From assembly GCA_026686845.1 (NCBI GenBank), contig JAIVEN010000003.1, positions 6,264,501 to 6,328,500 on the forward strand: a stretch of DNA of 64,000 nucleotides, read 5' to 3'. Each line of letters begins with the position of its first letter. The stretch's first letter is position 1. The translations under genes were made by a program, and so were the position numbers. The notes below the pieces were generated by a model, which saw only the letters and a list, made by a program, of their open reading frames with translations, ran no database searches and was not told where the DNA came from. Below, one piece after another: positions 25,584-37,740 of the stretch. The stretch is from Adenanthera pavonina (Eukaryota; Streptophyta; Magnoliopsida; Fabales; Fabaceae).

Positions 25584-26640
25584 TACATTATTAACATAGA
25601 ATCTTTCAAGACTCAAAAGAAGCCCATCATATTATTTTCGGCGTGTAGTCAAAGCCAACTTTTTTAGTACTCCGTTTCCCTTGCCATTTGCGGTAACAAT
25701 TTGTACAGCATGTATTTGGTGAACATTGTCAAATCATGTAGGGGAACATCGTGTGTATTTTAGATTTGATATTAGGAACAAAAATTGTGCAATTGAGTGC
25801 TCCTGGCTGCCCAGGTTGGCCTGTGGGAAAGACTTGCCTTCCCTAGTGGCAGTTGCTGACTTGCTGGTTCAGTTTTAGTGAAGGAACTAAAAAGCAAGTA
25901 TCTTGTTATAATTATTCCATGTGATGTACACGTTTCTTAGAAGGAATCAGAAATTAGATATGAAAAATGCTGCTTTGGATAACTTATGAGTTTTATTATT
26001 TGCTGTCTGGATGCCTTGACTTTTGTATGGAAATGCAATTTTACTTTTACTTTACTCGAAAGTGTCGCATCATAACTTTGCCCGGTAAATCGTTTCATTT
26101 TGGACGTAAAACAGACTAACGTTACAGGATGTTTACAATATTATGAGATATTTAAATATATATTGTTTTTTATACTTCACTAATAACTAGCTTTTAGGAG
26201 ATAATTTGCCACTAAATTGGGTGCTCGTTGGGATATTATGTGAATACGGAAATTGCACCCTTTTTGTTACCTTTTCCCCTAATCTTTGTACGACTCCTAT
26301 AAGTTTTTTATTCGTTTTTTTTGGCCCTGAAGTTCTTGATTGAGTTTGATGCATGCAACTATGATCACCCCATCTTTTTATTACTCCCATTTCAAGGGCG
26401 AGCCATCCTTTTTCCGATAAAAGCAAGAAGTAGAATATGATAGAAAAGACAAAGCAGCATCCCATAAAACGAAATGAAAAATAGTCAGCATGTGATCGTA
26501 TTTTATAATTTTTAAGGTGCGTCATCAAGCGATTCTCTAGCAGATTTTTTTTTTTAATTTTATGTCTAGATCTAGATAACACATTATAATTGAAATAAAG
26601 CTCTCGCTAACCCTGTTTTAAGTTAGAATAACCATTTGAT
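25584..26640. other. 3' flank of the kinase gene, no further gene
   Basis: The first few hundred bases after the stop are likely 3' UTR. The minus-strand frame at 26187-26582 has no recognisable family features and low-complexity content. Confidence 0.5.
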
Positions 26641-26679
26641 GTGATCAACAATATACAGGAATAATATACCACTTGGAGG

Positions 26680-26985
26680 GGGCCACGACTCATGAGTTAT
26701 AAGCCCGGTGCCTCTGCTAATGAGAATTGAGATATTGATACTTCCAATACATTTGAAAGTTTATTAAGACCGCGGAGAAGCATTTTCTCTAATGCTTCTT
26801 ATACCATTGAGGCAATTGTACATGATGTCCAGGCTTGTGTAGATCACACCATTAGAGCCACGGGTGTCCTTCAAGTTTTTTATATAGGACAACCTGCTTT
26901 ATCACTTTTTCCTTTGCCTTTTGTTGTACATATGATCTAATTTTTTTATTCATCAATGAATTCCGTCTTCACTTAAAAAAAAGAC
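26680..26985 (+). mobile_element. Possible 3' end of a LINE-type retrotransposon
   Basis: The stretch ends with TTTATTCATCAATGAATTCCG, then TCTTCACTT and an A-run of eight. Plant L1-type LINEs commonly end in similar 'aatgaaattcatcttcac(t)...poly(A)' sequence. It is short, without any coding remnant I can name, and no target duplication was resolved, so the call is weak. Confidence 0.3.
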
Positions 26986-28350
26986 CACTGAGAAACAGGG
27001 GAAAAAATAGAACCTACTAATACTAACAAATGTGAACTTTTGAAATTCCAATTAAAGAAACATTTTTTACCTTATTCAAAAGTTTAAGTCTTTTTTCAGA
27101 TAAAAAGGACAGCTTTATAGTTTGAATCTTTTGTATTCAAATCATTATACATATACAGAATTTGATTCAGATACATATTCAAGTTATTATTAACTCTCCT
27201 TTCCTTCCCTTCCCTTCATCCCTTTCTACCATTCATTAGAATCTCTCATCTCCTCCCCTCCATTGTATCAAATAGATAAACATAGCTAAAAGAGTATTTT
27301 TGCCTTGCTCAGCATTTAATGTAGTAGTAAAATAATCTAATTTTCTTATTAGTAAATTCAAGGGGATTCACCAAAGTTAGACATCATAATTCTTCTTTTT
27401 TTTTTTTTTTCTTTTGGCCACCACATAATTCGTTTTAACTTTTAACGAAATTGGATACTTAGAGAGTTGAGAGTCAATAACATGCTCTTTGAGATCTCAC
27501 GTGTGCTCCCTCTCTTTCAGCACTTTCTCACTCTTTTTAAATGTATTTTTTATATGTTAAATTAAGCATAAAATTAATTCTAAATTTCAAAATATAATAA
27601 AGTATGATTTTGAATTTTAAAATATAATAAAATAATTTTCTTGGATACAAATAAAATAATTTTCTAAAATACTGAATAGTTCTGTTAGGATCCTAAAATT
27701 AATTCAACATAATAAAAAAGAAATAAAATGTTACTTGCAGGTAAGCTGAAATGAAAATAGTAGCTACTATTAATTAATTAGCTGAGCTGTTAATCATTTG
27801 CGGGTAAGCAAAGCTCATATCTCGATTTCATAGAAGATTCGTTTTCTCCTCTGCATAGCTTTCTGACTTTGAGGTGCGAACGTGAAGGTGACTAAGAAAT
27901 AAGGGATAGAGAGGAAGGAAGACAGGACCCATCCCTACGGTTAACAAAATTTTGGGATTGAACTTCTTTTTGCTCGCTTCTTTTACCCTTCTCCCATTCA
28001 TTAGCGTAAGCTATAGAAAAGAGGCTGAGATGCGTTGCCTCAGATCCAGGGTACTCAAGCGGTGTGTGTAAAAATAAAAAAGGGCGTCATCTTTTTAGGG
28101 TTTCCATGTGATTCTTGAGACTTTACTTTCTTCCCTTCTTTCTCATGACTTCCCTTTTCTACGTTCTCCTTCTTGTGTTATAAGGGTGGTGGTTAACTCG
28201 GTTTTATCATTTTAAGTTCAATCTTTTTTCCCCCTCCTGCTTGGCTCTTTCCTTATCACTATAGTTGATGGAGGTGCGTTAGTAAAAAATAAAAGTGCTT
28301 GAAAAGTTCCAGCCTTAGCTATTTATAGTTGAAACTTCCTCTATTGGAAG
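26986..28350. promoter_or_regulatory. Upstream region of the PP2C gene
   Basis: No coding sequence is seen. A CACGTGTG G-box/ABRE-like motif lies at 27498-27505, about 1.1 kb before the PP2C ATG. Clade A PP2C genes are generally induced by abscisic acid through such elements; here that is inferred from position alone. Poly-T and CT-rich stretches occur at about 27390-27415 and 28130-28240. Confidence 0.35.
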
Positions 28351-28351
28351 C

Positions 28352-28384
28352 ATGGATCCATTGTTGTTGACCAGATCTGACTAG
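28352..28384 (+). other. Short upstream ORF before the PP2C start
   Basis: ATGGATCCATTG opens a 10-codon frame ending in TAG, about 220 bp before the PP2C ATG. If it is in the mature 5' UTR it could damp translation. Transcript extent is not known from sequence, so this is a possibility only. Confidence 0.3.
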
Positions 28385-28603
28385 CCATTCCACTTTCGCC
28401 ACGTTTAACTAGTCCAGACGTTGCATCGCCTGAATTTGCTTCCTCTTTCGGTATCTTAGGCATGGGAAATGGTTTTTTAAAATCCACCGTTCACATTCCA
28501 TGCACATTTTCAATCAGAAAAGCAGGCAGTTGAAATATGACAGCTCGTCTGATACCAGAAGGGAGGGGGGATAACCTTTTGCACTACCTCGATTGGGATT
28601 TTG

Positions 28604-30044
28604 ATGGAGGACATGTCGTCCGCAGTTGCAGTGCCATTAAGAATTGGTAATTCAATCTGCGAGAACCCAACCATAGCTACCCACATGGACGTGTCCAGAC
28701 TTAAGCTGATGACAGACGGGGGGTCGTTAGTTAATTCTATAAGTAAGGGTTCGACCGAAACCGTTGCGGATTCTAATGAGGATCATAATGGTGACAATCT
28801 GGGAGATGAAGTTAGTATCACTGCGGTCACACCACGAAAACAGGATACAAGAAGAGAAATTCCCCTGTCCGGTATGATATCCCAAAATAAAACCACCTTT
28901 ACTGCTGGAGCGCAATTGTTAACCCAAGAAATTGAGGTGGAGGAAGATTTCTTATCATCGGAAGGCGATCAGATTGTTGATAGCTCTTGTTCACTTTCGG
29001 TGGCCAGTGTGAACAGTTGCTTATTCGGAAAGGAATTCGACGGCTTTGATAGTACGATCAGGGCTGTTGATTTGGGAGGAAATGTTGAGGCAGAAATTGT
29101 GAGTGAGCCCCTTGCTTTGGCAGTGACTGGAGTTGGATCTGGCCCTCAGCGTTCTGCAGTTGTTCTGGAGGTGCCTCTGGAGAAAAGGGTGATTGGAGCA
29201 GGTGGTCGCAGTGTTTTTGAATTGGATTATGCTCCACTATGGGGATATGTATCTATGTGTGGAAGAAGACCTGAGATGGAAGATGCAGTTGCAACTATAC
29301 CTCGATTTTTGAAGATTCCTATTCAAATGCTTATTGGGGATAGGGTACTTGATGGAATGAGTAAGTGTTTGAGTCCGCAGACGATTCATTTCTTTGGAGT
29401 CTATGATGGGCATGGCGGCTCCCAGGTAATTTACTTATCTTTAATTTTGTCTTGTCTTATGAAAATTTTGTAATTTTGTTTGTCCATCAAATCACTTTTA
29501 ACGTTTTCCGCATTGGGCTTGCTTTCATCATTCAGGTAGCTAATTATTGTCGTGAACGTATTCATTTGGCTTTGGCTGAGGAAATAGAATTTGTTAAGGA
29601 AGGTCTAATTAGTGGAAGTATCAAGGCTGATTGTCAAAATCAGTGGGAGAAAGCTTTCACCAGTTGTTTTCTAAAGGTTGATGCTGAAGTTGGAGGAAAC
29701 ACAGATTATGGAGTTATTGCCCCAGAAACTGTTGGTTCCACTGCTGTTGTTGCTATTATTTGTTCATCTCATATCATAGTTGCAAACTGTGGTGATTCAA
29801 GAGCAGTTTTGTGTCGTGGCAAAGAATCCATGGCATTGTCAGTGGATCATAAAGTAAGTTACTTCTAATTATAGCTTTGCATCTTCGTTTAAATTTTAAT
29901 TGATTTCAAGAAATTTATGTCTGGTTGTTATTTGTTAGCCAAATCGAGAAGATGAATATGCAAGAATTGAGGCAGCTGGAGGCAAGGTGATACAATGGAA
30001 TGGTCATCGTGTTTTTGGCGTTCTTGCCATGTCAAGGTCTATTG
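28604..30044 (+). CDS. HAB1: HAB1-like clade A protein phosphatase 2C, lacking its 3' exon(s)
   Basis: Clade A PP2Cs dephosphorylate SnRK2 kinases and are inhibited by PYR/PYL receptors bound to abscisic acid. Exons: 28604-29425, 29536-29853, 29939-30044, joined by GT-AG introns in frame. The protein starts MEDMSSAVAVPLR and has a long variable N-terminus, then RSVFELDYAPLWG, RPEMEDAVA, FFGVYDGHGG (metal-binding Asp), GSTAVVAII, NCGDSRAVLCRGKE, and GGKVIQWNG-HRVFGVLAMSRSIG, which includes the Trp that senses the hormone-bound receptor. A donor (G/GTATAC) follows SIG, where relatives continue with DRYLKP in the next exon. No DRYLKP, ASDGLWD or DNISVVVVD-like exon occurs before the aminopeptidase exon on the other strand. 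Without them two metal ligands and the C-terminal fold are missing, so activity is unlikely. Confidence 0.88.
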
Positions 30045-30505
30045 GTATACTCCTTTTCGGTATAATTATTTACTTAGTTCTCAGTGTTTACCTTTTGGTG
30101 AGTGTACTATAGGATTCTATTCCTTCAATATACTAGTTGTCATTTGTCATAGGATACAAATGTAATAGGCAGACAAGCTACCGTTGCACAATCTTTTGCA
30201 AAGGACTTTGATCTCCTAAATAAAAGATGTTCTTATCAATTATAAAGATTTATTGATCATTAATCGTTTATTCTTAATGTCCATATCCTCTTTCCTTTTT
30301 GTGCTGCTCTATTTTATGAGTTAACCTGGGTTTTGAACGGTAAAAAGCTCTCATTCTTTAGTCCTGGGCTAAAGATATGCAGCATATAATTGTCTTTTGT
30401 TGTTACTTTGTTTTTTTCTTTTTGATTAAAGAAAACCATTAATATGTTGGAAACTGAGTGGTTCAGTGATTTGTCTGTAGTATTGTTTTAAGGGCCTTGA
30501 TATTG
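30045..30505. other. Junction between two truncated convergent genes
   Basis: This 460-bp AT-rich stretch should be PP2C intron 3 at its left side. At its right end it runs directly into the middle of an aminopeptidase exon on the minus strand, whose family similarity stops after GYPVVSVR (about 30511). No exon of either gene's missing part is seen. It is the probable site of a deletion or assembly join. Confidence 0.65.
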
Positions 30506-33500
30506 AGTCTGACAGAGACAACAGGGTACCCCTTCTGCTTTGTCCATGAGTCCATCAATTTGTTCACAGGTTCACCAGATCCTTCCTCAAGGGCAGCCCA
30601 CAGATCCTCAGTCTTGGCATTTGAGCATGCGTATCTTTTTATATATGCAGCCAGTGACCTCTAATTGTATGAACAAGCAATGTATAATTTGATCTCAATA
30701 TTGCAATATAGAAATGTCATATTTTGTATGGTTTATTAATACAAGATGTTGAAGACATACATTGCAGGATCTTTACATCATCAGCAGACTACATTATCTG
30801 AATATGCCTCAGTTCAATAGAAGTTATGTAGTGTTGGGTCTCAACTCTAATGGTATCTATCTAATATACAAATCTCAACTTAGAATATACAAAGTTATGT
30901 TTAGGGTGTATTTATTTTAAGTTTTTATATCCTCTTTCTCTTTCTACTTTTTAGTAAAAAAAGTGATAAAGAAGTGGATTGGCAAGTCAGCCCACCAGCT
31001 GTCTTACATATCACAAAATTAATAGTGCAACCAACTAACTCAGCCAAACCCAATTTAAGCTTTAAAAATCCAAGTCAATCAAGTTGAGAGAAAACTCTAC
31101 AACACGAAATTTTTTACTGTGTCCATGCCAAGCATACACTATGTATCTTACATGCATGGAATACCATAGGTTCCCATTTTATAACTTGCAAATTCAGCAC
31201 TGAACATGCATAGTTTCTGTTCACTAACCTGGAAGCATTCAGCACCAAGATAGCTTTGTAGCATCCTGATTACAGATGCACCTTTTCTGTAACTTATTGC
31301 ATCAAATATTTCATCAATCTCATGAGCATGATTTATTTCTACCTGAAGAGAATTGATTTAGTTAGATTAAAATACACAATAAACAATTAAGACAATCAAT
31401 CAAAACATTGATCAGGGGTTACCAAAAAGATAAATGTAGTTTTTGTGCTCCAATATTGAATTCTAAAAATGTTTTATATAGTTATAAACTAAAATTATAT
31501 ATATGTATGTAGGCACACACACATATATATTATACATGCTTTTACTCTGTACTACTGATTCACATATCCCTCAATGTCAGATAAAATTAACCTACTAATT
31601 ATCTAAAGAATGTAAAACACAAAAAATAAAATGAAAGATTTAACAAATACCTCAATTGGGTGGGATTCTGCAAGGCCATCTAACTTAAGACCCTCAGTAG
31701 TTTCATGAAGAAATTGAGACCATATTTTCCACTCAGGAAACAAGTGATCAGTCGCTAGATAGCTAACCTGAGTACACCAATCATCGTGAAAAAGAAATAA
31801 GAATGATACATGATAATAGCAATGATGCAAGAATATATGAGCTATATAACTTACCCATGTCGCAAAACCTTCATTCAGCCATAAATGTGTCCACCACTCC
31901 ATTGTAACAAGATTGCCAAACCACTGGTGAGCCAATTCATGAGCTACAACAGTTGCAACCTTTACAGAAACCAAAGAAATTTTTTTACAACTTACAACTA
32001 GTAATCAGAAATTAGTTTTACATGCAAAATGAATAAAGCAACTTCAAGGATAAGTAAACTACCCTCTGCTTATTGGCAGCAGCAGAATGCAGATCATCAT
32101 AGAGCAAAGCAGTCTCCCGGTATGTAACCAAACCATAATTCTCCATGGCTCCAGCCGCAAAATCAGGGATTGCAATCATATCCAATTTTGGCAGAGAGTA
32201 AGGGGTTTCAAAATAACTGTTAACTTATTATAATTAGTTGACTATTGAATGACAAATGATGCAGCATGGCTATATGAACCCAGCAATGCAAAGTGACTAC
32301 GACAAAAGATTAAGATGTAATCCATGATATCCATTTATCTTGCCTTTGTAAGCCTGAGATATGAATAATGATTGACAGTGAAAACTAATGGAAAACTTGA
32401 TATTGAAAAAGTCTGATGCATCACAAGATTATAAGGTTAATTTAAGAATGGATTCCAAAGGCACCCCACCCCCTCCCCCTAAGAAGCAATTTTCTTTAAC
32501 CAATTGTTTTCCATGCCTTAAGCTTGAGAATACAAAACTTTCTTTCGAAATATGAAAATAGATTATTTGAAGAATATGTGGAAGCCTGTCGTGAAGGTGT
32601 TATTGTATCTCTCCCCACCCCGCCCCCTACAGTCAATCTCATTGATGCAGTTGAGTTATGGACACAAATTTTATGGATTGATAATAAAATTGTGCCCAAA
32701 AGTTTCAAGTGAATTATTAAACTTGAAGCGAAATAAACTCTATGGGTGTTTTCTAATAGGTTTCCATCATGAAGAAAAGGATTTTAACAGCTCAAAACTT
32801 ACCCTTTGAATAGTTCCAATGTCTTCACAGCAACATATAGTGCAAACTTCCCTTGGTTCGCCTTACCAACTTGACAGTACACTCGGACTTTGACCCCTGT
32901 AAAGATGTAAAAGTGCATTAAGAAGAATAGGACTAACACAACCTCAAGTGCCTATAAGGAGGATGATATTACCATCAGAGGTATGGTCTTCCACAAAATC
33001 AAACAAACCAACAACAACTGCAACCAAATATGTAGACATGATTGGTGATTCTTGATATGAAACAGTTTTAATATTCCCATTCATTTTTTCTTCCATGATT
33101 GGCATGTTGGAAAGGGTCGTGAGCTCTGAAGGCACATCTAATGTGATCTTGAAAGTAGCCTGCTAGAACAACCACTTGTGAATAGTGGGCCCAAACTCAA
33201 ACTATTCTTCATTTGTTAGCACAATACAAAACCAAAAATCCATCAAATCTGCCCACCCTAAAATGGCCTAATCACCTAAGCAATGAATCAAATGATGGCT
33301 TATTTATTTGAAGTCCTACACCTTTGTTGTTCTGTAATTCAAAATTCTATCCGTCAAAATGCTTAGAAAAGGTGTGTTCACTCTGGAAGGGTGAGACACA
33401 GACAGACCTTGCAAGCAGGTTCATCCCAACAAGGAAAGCATTTTCTCGCATCAGCTGGTTCAAACTGAGTCACAGCCATATTCTTCTTCTCACCATTATG

Positions 33501-34844
33501 CTCATATGTACTGTAAAAGGAAAAAAAAAATCCAAACAATTATTTTCAATATATACTGGATTATAATAACCAAATATAACTAAATACTGGTTTATGCCAG
33601 CACAAGCATTTGTGAATTGAAATCCATCTAGCTTCCAAGTTAAAAATTGAAAAAAGGTCGTAGGTGATAAGTATAAAAATCTTGTACCATATGTGCTATA
33701 TGATTTTGTGGTAAAACTAAAAGACATGGATTTTGATCTTGGAAAGTTTTAAACTTGGCAAAATAAAAAAATAAAATAAACGAAAAGTCAGTGATCGAAG
33801 TGCAGCAGAGTTCAAGTTAAATCATTTTATTTTAGCTTTTGGGTAGTAAAAACTTTAAAACAATGTTTACCTTCTGTAAAATCCTTTCATTCTATCATTC
33901 AAAGTTCCTTCAAACTGAATAGTCAAAACACCCAACCCAATCGGCAGCGTCTCTGGGAACTCCAATACCAAAATCTCATCATGTTCAAATAGCTCAACTC
34001 TTGAAGGCTTGAAAACCTGCATAGACATCCGTTCATTCTACATCAGCACCAATCAATAGAATCGCCTAACGAACCACAAAGTTATAATCAACACCCGAAT
34101 TATCTTGGAAAAACCGACTTATGAATCTTACTATAGAAAAATCAATTACAACCATTTGTCTACTACGAAATGCTCAAAGTGGGGGAAAGGAAGCTTAGCC
34201 TTCTAACAAGTTGCCATTACCAAAATTTTTCTGCAGATGCAATATTAGTTCGTGCATCCATATTCTAGTGAGAGAACAACGAATCAGGAGTCATGGATCT
34301 AATCATTTTTGTAAAATTTAGCTTTGTTCATCTTACGGCAGTTAGCATACATGAGAAAATACTAACATCAAAGTCTCATGTAAAATTTCTCTCTCCGATT
34401 CTATTATTAGCTCCCGAACAGAACAAATGTTGACCAACACTCACCCAGCGATCAATGATATATGAACTATAAGTTAAAACAAAAACCAATCTTGTAAACC
34501 TTCGGGAGACATATTTGGCACCAGGGAGAAAAAAAAATGTACAAATTAGGCTAAAAAATACACATAACTGCCATCACACGCAACCTTTCTCTTCTATTTT
34601 TTACTAGAAGAAAAAATGAAGTCAATACCTTAGAAGAATCTCGGTTTGTGAAGGATGCGGCATCGTCACTGACGGAGAGCTCAGCGGCATTAAGAACGAT
34701 GTAACTGGTAGCGGCGACGATGTCGAGGTCAATGGCGACAGAACCAGAGAAGCGGCAAGCAACGAGGTCGGGTTGGAGCCTTATGTCGTATCGCTTCGGA
34801 ACGGCGAATTTTGGGAGACGAGGTTGGCCTTTGAACTGATCCAT
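30463..34844 (-). CDS. APM1: M1 aminopeptidase (APM1-like), C-terminal half missing
   Basis: Zinc metallo-aminopeptidase of the puromycin-sensitive/M1 family; Arabidopsis APM1 works in auxin transport, root growth and vesicle trafficking. Exons in transcript order: 34629-34844, 33871-34016, 33408-33510, 32973-33159, 32803-32896, 32063-32216, 31855-31959, 31651-31767, 31229-31342, 30463-30660; every intron is GT-AG and phases close. Start is MDQFKGQPRLPKFAVPKRYD, the family N-terminus. Visible: GAMENYGLVTYRET (substrate N-terminus binding), HELAHQWFGN with the Glu of WLNEGFATW 18 residues on (zinc ligands and general base), and the catalytic Tyr of ISYRKGAS. In the last exon similarity holds through SNAKTEDLWAAL and GYPVVSV, then changes to about 15 unrelated residues and TGA. 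The product would be 477 residues against about 880 in the family: catalytic domain present, ERAP1-like C-terminal domain absent. Confidence 0.9.
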
Positions 34845-34851
34845 TCTTTCT

Positions 34852-35012
34852 GCCGGTTGGCGACTGACAAAACAGCAAGAGATTCAACTCGGGTTCTGGT
34901 GATGGCCCATTGCCACTGACACAATTTATATACATTGCGTCGTGAAGCCTCCATACATACGACGTCGCTTCCCATCTCCAACTCTTCGTGGATCAATTCT
35001 TTTCTTATGTGG
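34852..35012 (-). promoter_or_regulatory. APM1 5' leader/promoter, duplicated at 43163-43331
   Basis: The 160 bp just upstream of the APM1 ATG is repeated in the same orientation at 43163-43331: shared phrases include ggcgactgac/ggtgactgac, gattcaact, cccattgccactgaca, atttatat, tacgacgtc, ttcccatct and ggat(c)gattc. It carries ATTTATATA TATA-like sequence and ACGTC motifs. The second copy lies 300 bp before the divergent Mdm35-like gene, so this may once have been one shared, bidirectional promoter region. Confidence 0.7.
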
Positions 35013-36085
35013 TAAATTATTCCATGTTTGTTACAAAGTAATGTTTACTGCGTACAAAACAATGGGAATTACATTCTATCTATGAGCATCTTAATTGTAC
35101 ATTATTCCATTCTAACAGTACTTTTTATTTCTTCATAACTTTGACTCATTTACGGAAAGTGAATTAAGGAAGAGAATAGGAAAAGAAAAAAAGAAACAGA
35201 AAAGAAAGCAATGAAGTAATGTTTGTATTTAATGAAAAGAAAAATAATTTGGCGGCTAAATTCATGTCTGATTGAATAAAATTAATGAGGTGATCAACTG
35301 ATAAATTTCACCATAGTTAACAAATAGTTAATCCCTTAAATGTATTTATGGTTTAATTTCTTGGTGTAGGTATGGAAAAAGTCTTAGAAAATAATCATAT
35401 TGTAGTGTTTGTTTTTCATTCTCTCTCCCCCCCCCCCAATTTTTCTCTCTACCATGGGAGCCTTCCTTCTCGTATTGTGTGCAAGTTTTTTTCTTGGTAT
35501 CTCCCTCCCTAATGTCCACTAGCGAGGGGAGGATCCGAGTTGATGCTGTGTGTTCAACTTTCCTTTCTTTTCTCTGCTTCATCTTAGTGTTGCGGTGGCA
35601 ATTGGTGGTAGATATGTGGTTTGCGAAGGTGTTTAAAGTCTAAAGGCTGAAGATCTTCATAGATCATTTGACCAAGGGCAAACGTGAAGGTGCTTGCAGG
35701 TCTATCTTTTTCTCCTATCTTTATTGGATTGGTTTCTTCCTTCATGCAACTTTTGTCCAGCAGATTTTTTAAAACCCTCTTAATCTCCTGGGTTTCTATG
35801 GCTTCCTTGCTAATAAAGGGTATAGTATTATTAGAGTGGTTAATTGAACCCCCACCTTATTGATGACATTAGTAGTTTTGTTGTTCTTAGGTCTGGTAGT
35901 GATGGTGGCTGGCAATGCTAGTTTTTGGTGGTGTTGGCATGTGTCATTTTTTTTTCCTTTTCTTTGTTTTTTTGTTGTTGTTGTTGTGGTGGTTGTGTTT
36001 GTACATCTTACTTTGCAGTTTAGGATTTTTATGTTGTTGGACTTAGGTATTTAGTGTTGCTAATTTTAGATATTAGGATAGGTTT
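35013..36085. other. Intergenic DNA, with an 11-bp C run
   Basis: No gene seen. A C homopolymer of 11 lies at 35427-35437 in a CT-rich stretch. The plus-strand frame 35860-36054 is a low-complexity Val/Phe run from a TTGTTG repeat. Confidence 0.5.
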
Positions 36086-36727
36086 TGTGAGAAAATTTTT
36101 AAAATAAAAAGGTGTCTTTTAAAGAATTTATGAATTAATGATAACTTTTGAGATGATTCATGTAAAATTATAAGATTTATAAAATATGAAAAGAAGTGAC
36201 TTTTACCTACATTCATAAATCATTACAATGTATATACATTAATCATATGAAAAGAAATAACTTTTTGTCTAGATTCATGAATCATTACAATATACATACA
36301 TTGGTTAATGCATGTATCATTTTATTAAAAAAGTCATATTACTTCAAAAGGTGCTTTTTCATTCCCTATAAATAGTACATAATCTTCCATCATTCAAGAA
36401 TTTCAATTTTATTCATCTCACACTTGTTTCAACATATACAAACTCACTTGCTTTTATCTTTAGTACACAAAGGATAAAAAGTAAATTACCACTTTGTAAA
36501 AGCCATTGTTTTCTAGATTTGAATTTTGGAAATACAACACCTACTCAAAAGTCTCTATTGTATTCTGCAGGATATTCGTCACTAACCCAAGTTGTACCCA
36601 AGATTTGAAAATTAGTAGGGGCGAATTAAGTCTAAAAGAAAGTGTTGCCCACGCCTTGAAGACTTGTACACAACATTTTCTCCAATCTCATTTTCTTCTA
36701 TACTTCAAAGTTTCATACCTTCTAATA
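36086..36727 (+). repeat. Left LTR of the copia element
   Basis: It starts TGTGAGAAAA and ends CTTCTAATA, so the usual terminal CA reads TA in both LTRs. A TATA-type box (CCCTATAAATAG, about 36364-36375) matches the same site in the right LTR and would be the element promoter. The primer-binding site after 36727 is not a clear tRNA-Met match. Confidence 0.88.
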
Positions 36728-36743
36728 ATCTTTAGGCTTAAAT

Positions 36744-37740
36744 ATGTTGAATTCAAATGACTTCTTTAAAGGATTTGAATACAAATTTTGTGAAATTGGA
36801 GAGGTTCGAATGAGGCAATTTTCTAATATGGCAGAAGAAGATGAAGTTTCTACTCACTACTTTAAAGGTGGCATATATTCTCACCACTCCCAATCCCGAA
36901 GAAAGAGAAGGAAAAACTATAACTGATGTTAGAGAAAGGTAAAAATAGGAGAATAATAATTATATCTGTACTGGACACATTCTCAATAGACTTGGTGATT
37001 CCCTTTTCGATGTTTATTAAGAGTACTTAACCTCTGCAAAGGAACTATGAGAGAAACTAGAAGTAATGTACATGCAAGAGGATGCAACAAGTAAGAAATT
37101 TCTTGTTACTCGTTTCAATAATTATAAAATGATTGATGGAAAATCTATTATGGAACAATTGCATGAAATTGAACATATTTTAAATAATTTCAAGCAATAT
37201 AACATGCATATGGATGAAAGTATTATTGTTTCCTCAATCATCAACAAACTTTCTTTTTCATGGAAAGACTTCACAAAGAGTCTTAAGTATAAAAAAGAAG
37301 ATATTTCTCTTGAGCAACTGGGCAATCATCTTCATTTAGAAGAGGAGTATCATAAATAAGATGATACTAAATATACTAATGCTCATGAGAAAGTACATGT
37401 GGTAGAGGAAGGACAGTCAAACAAGACTTCTAAGAAAAGAGGGAAAGAAAAGGATGAATCCTATGGACAAAATGGCCATAAGAATAAGAAAAAAGAAGGG
37501 TAAATGTTACTTTTGTGGGAAGATTGGTCATTACAAAAAAGAATGTTGTTTCTTCAAAAAGAAGAAAGAAAGCAATTATTCATTAAAAGACAATCTTGTG
37601 GCTGTTATTTCTAAGATCAACATGGCTGAAAATAATGAATCATGGTGGGTGGATTTTGGAGCAACTTATCATGTGTGCAAGAACAAGGATCTCTTCAAGA
37701 CATTCAAGGAAGAAAATGAAAATGTGCTCTACATGGGAAA
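36744..37740 (+). pseudogene. Copia gag, zinc knuckle and protease start (broken)
   Basis: The gag capsid-like part runs through 37066-37359 (ATSKKFLVTRFNNYKM, then KLSFSWKDFTKSLK and LEQLGNHLHLEEEY, the UBN2 gag type). A CCHC knuckle CYFCGKIGHYKKEC lies at about 37505-37548. It is followed by WWVDFGATYHVC, the protease active site, in which the Ser of the usual DSGA reads Phe. Several stops and at least one frame change separate the parts. Confidence 0.8.

Noticed and set aside
26187..26582. 131-codon minus-strand frame after the kinase
   Set aside because: Low-complexity Lys/Phe content, no domain, no splice partners; likely chance.
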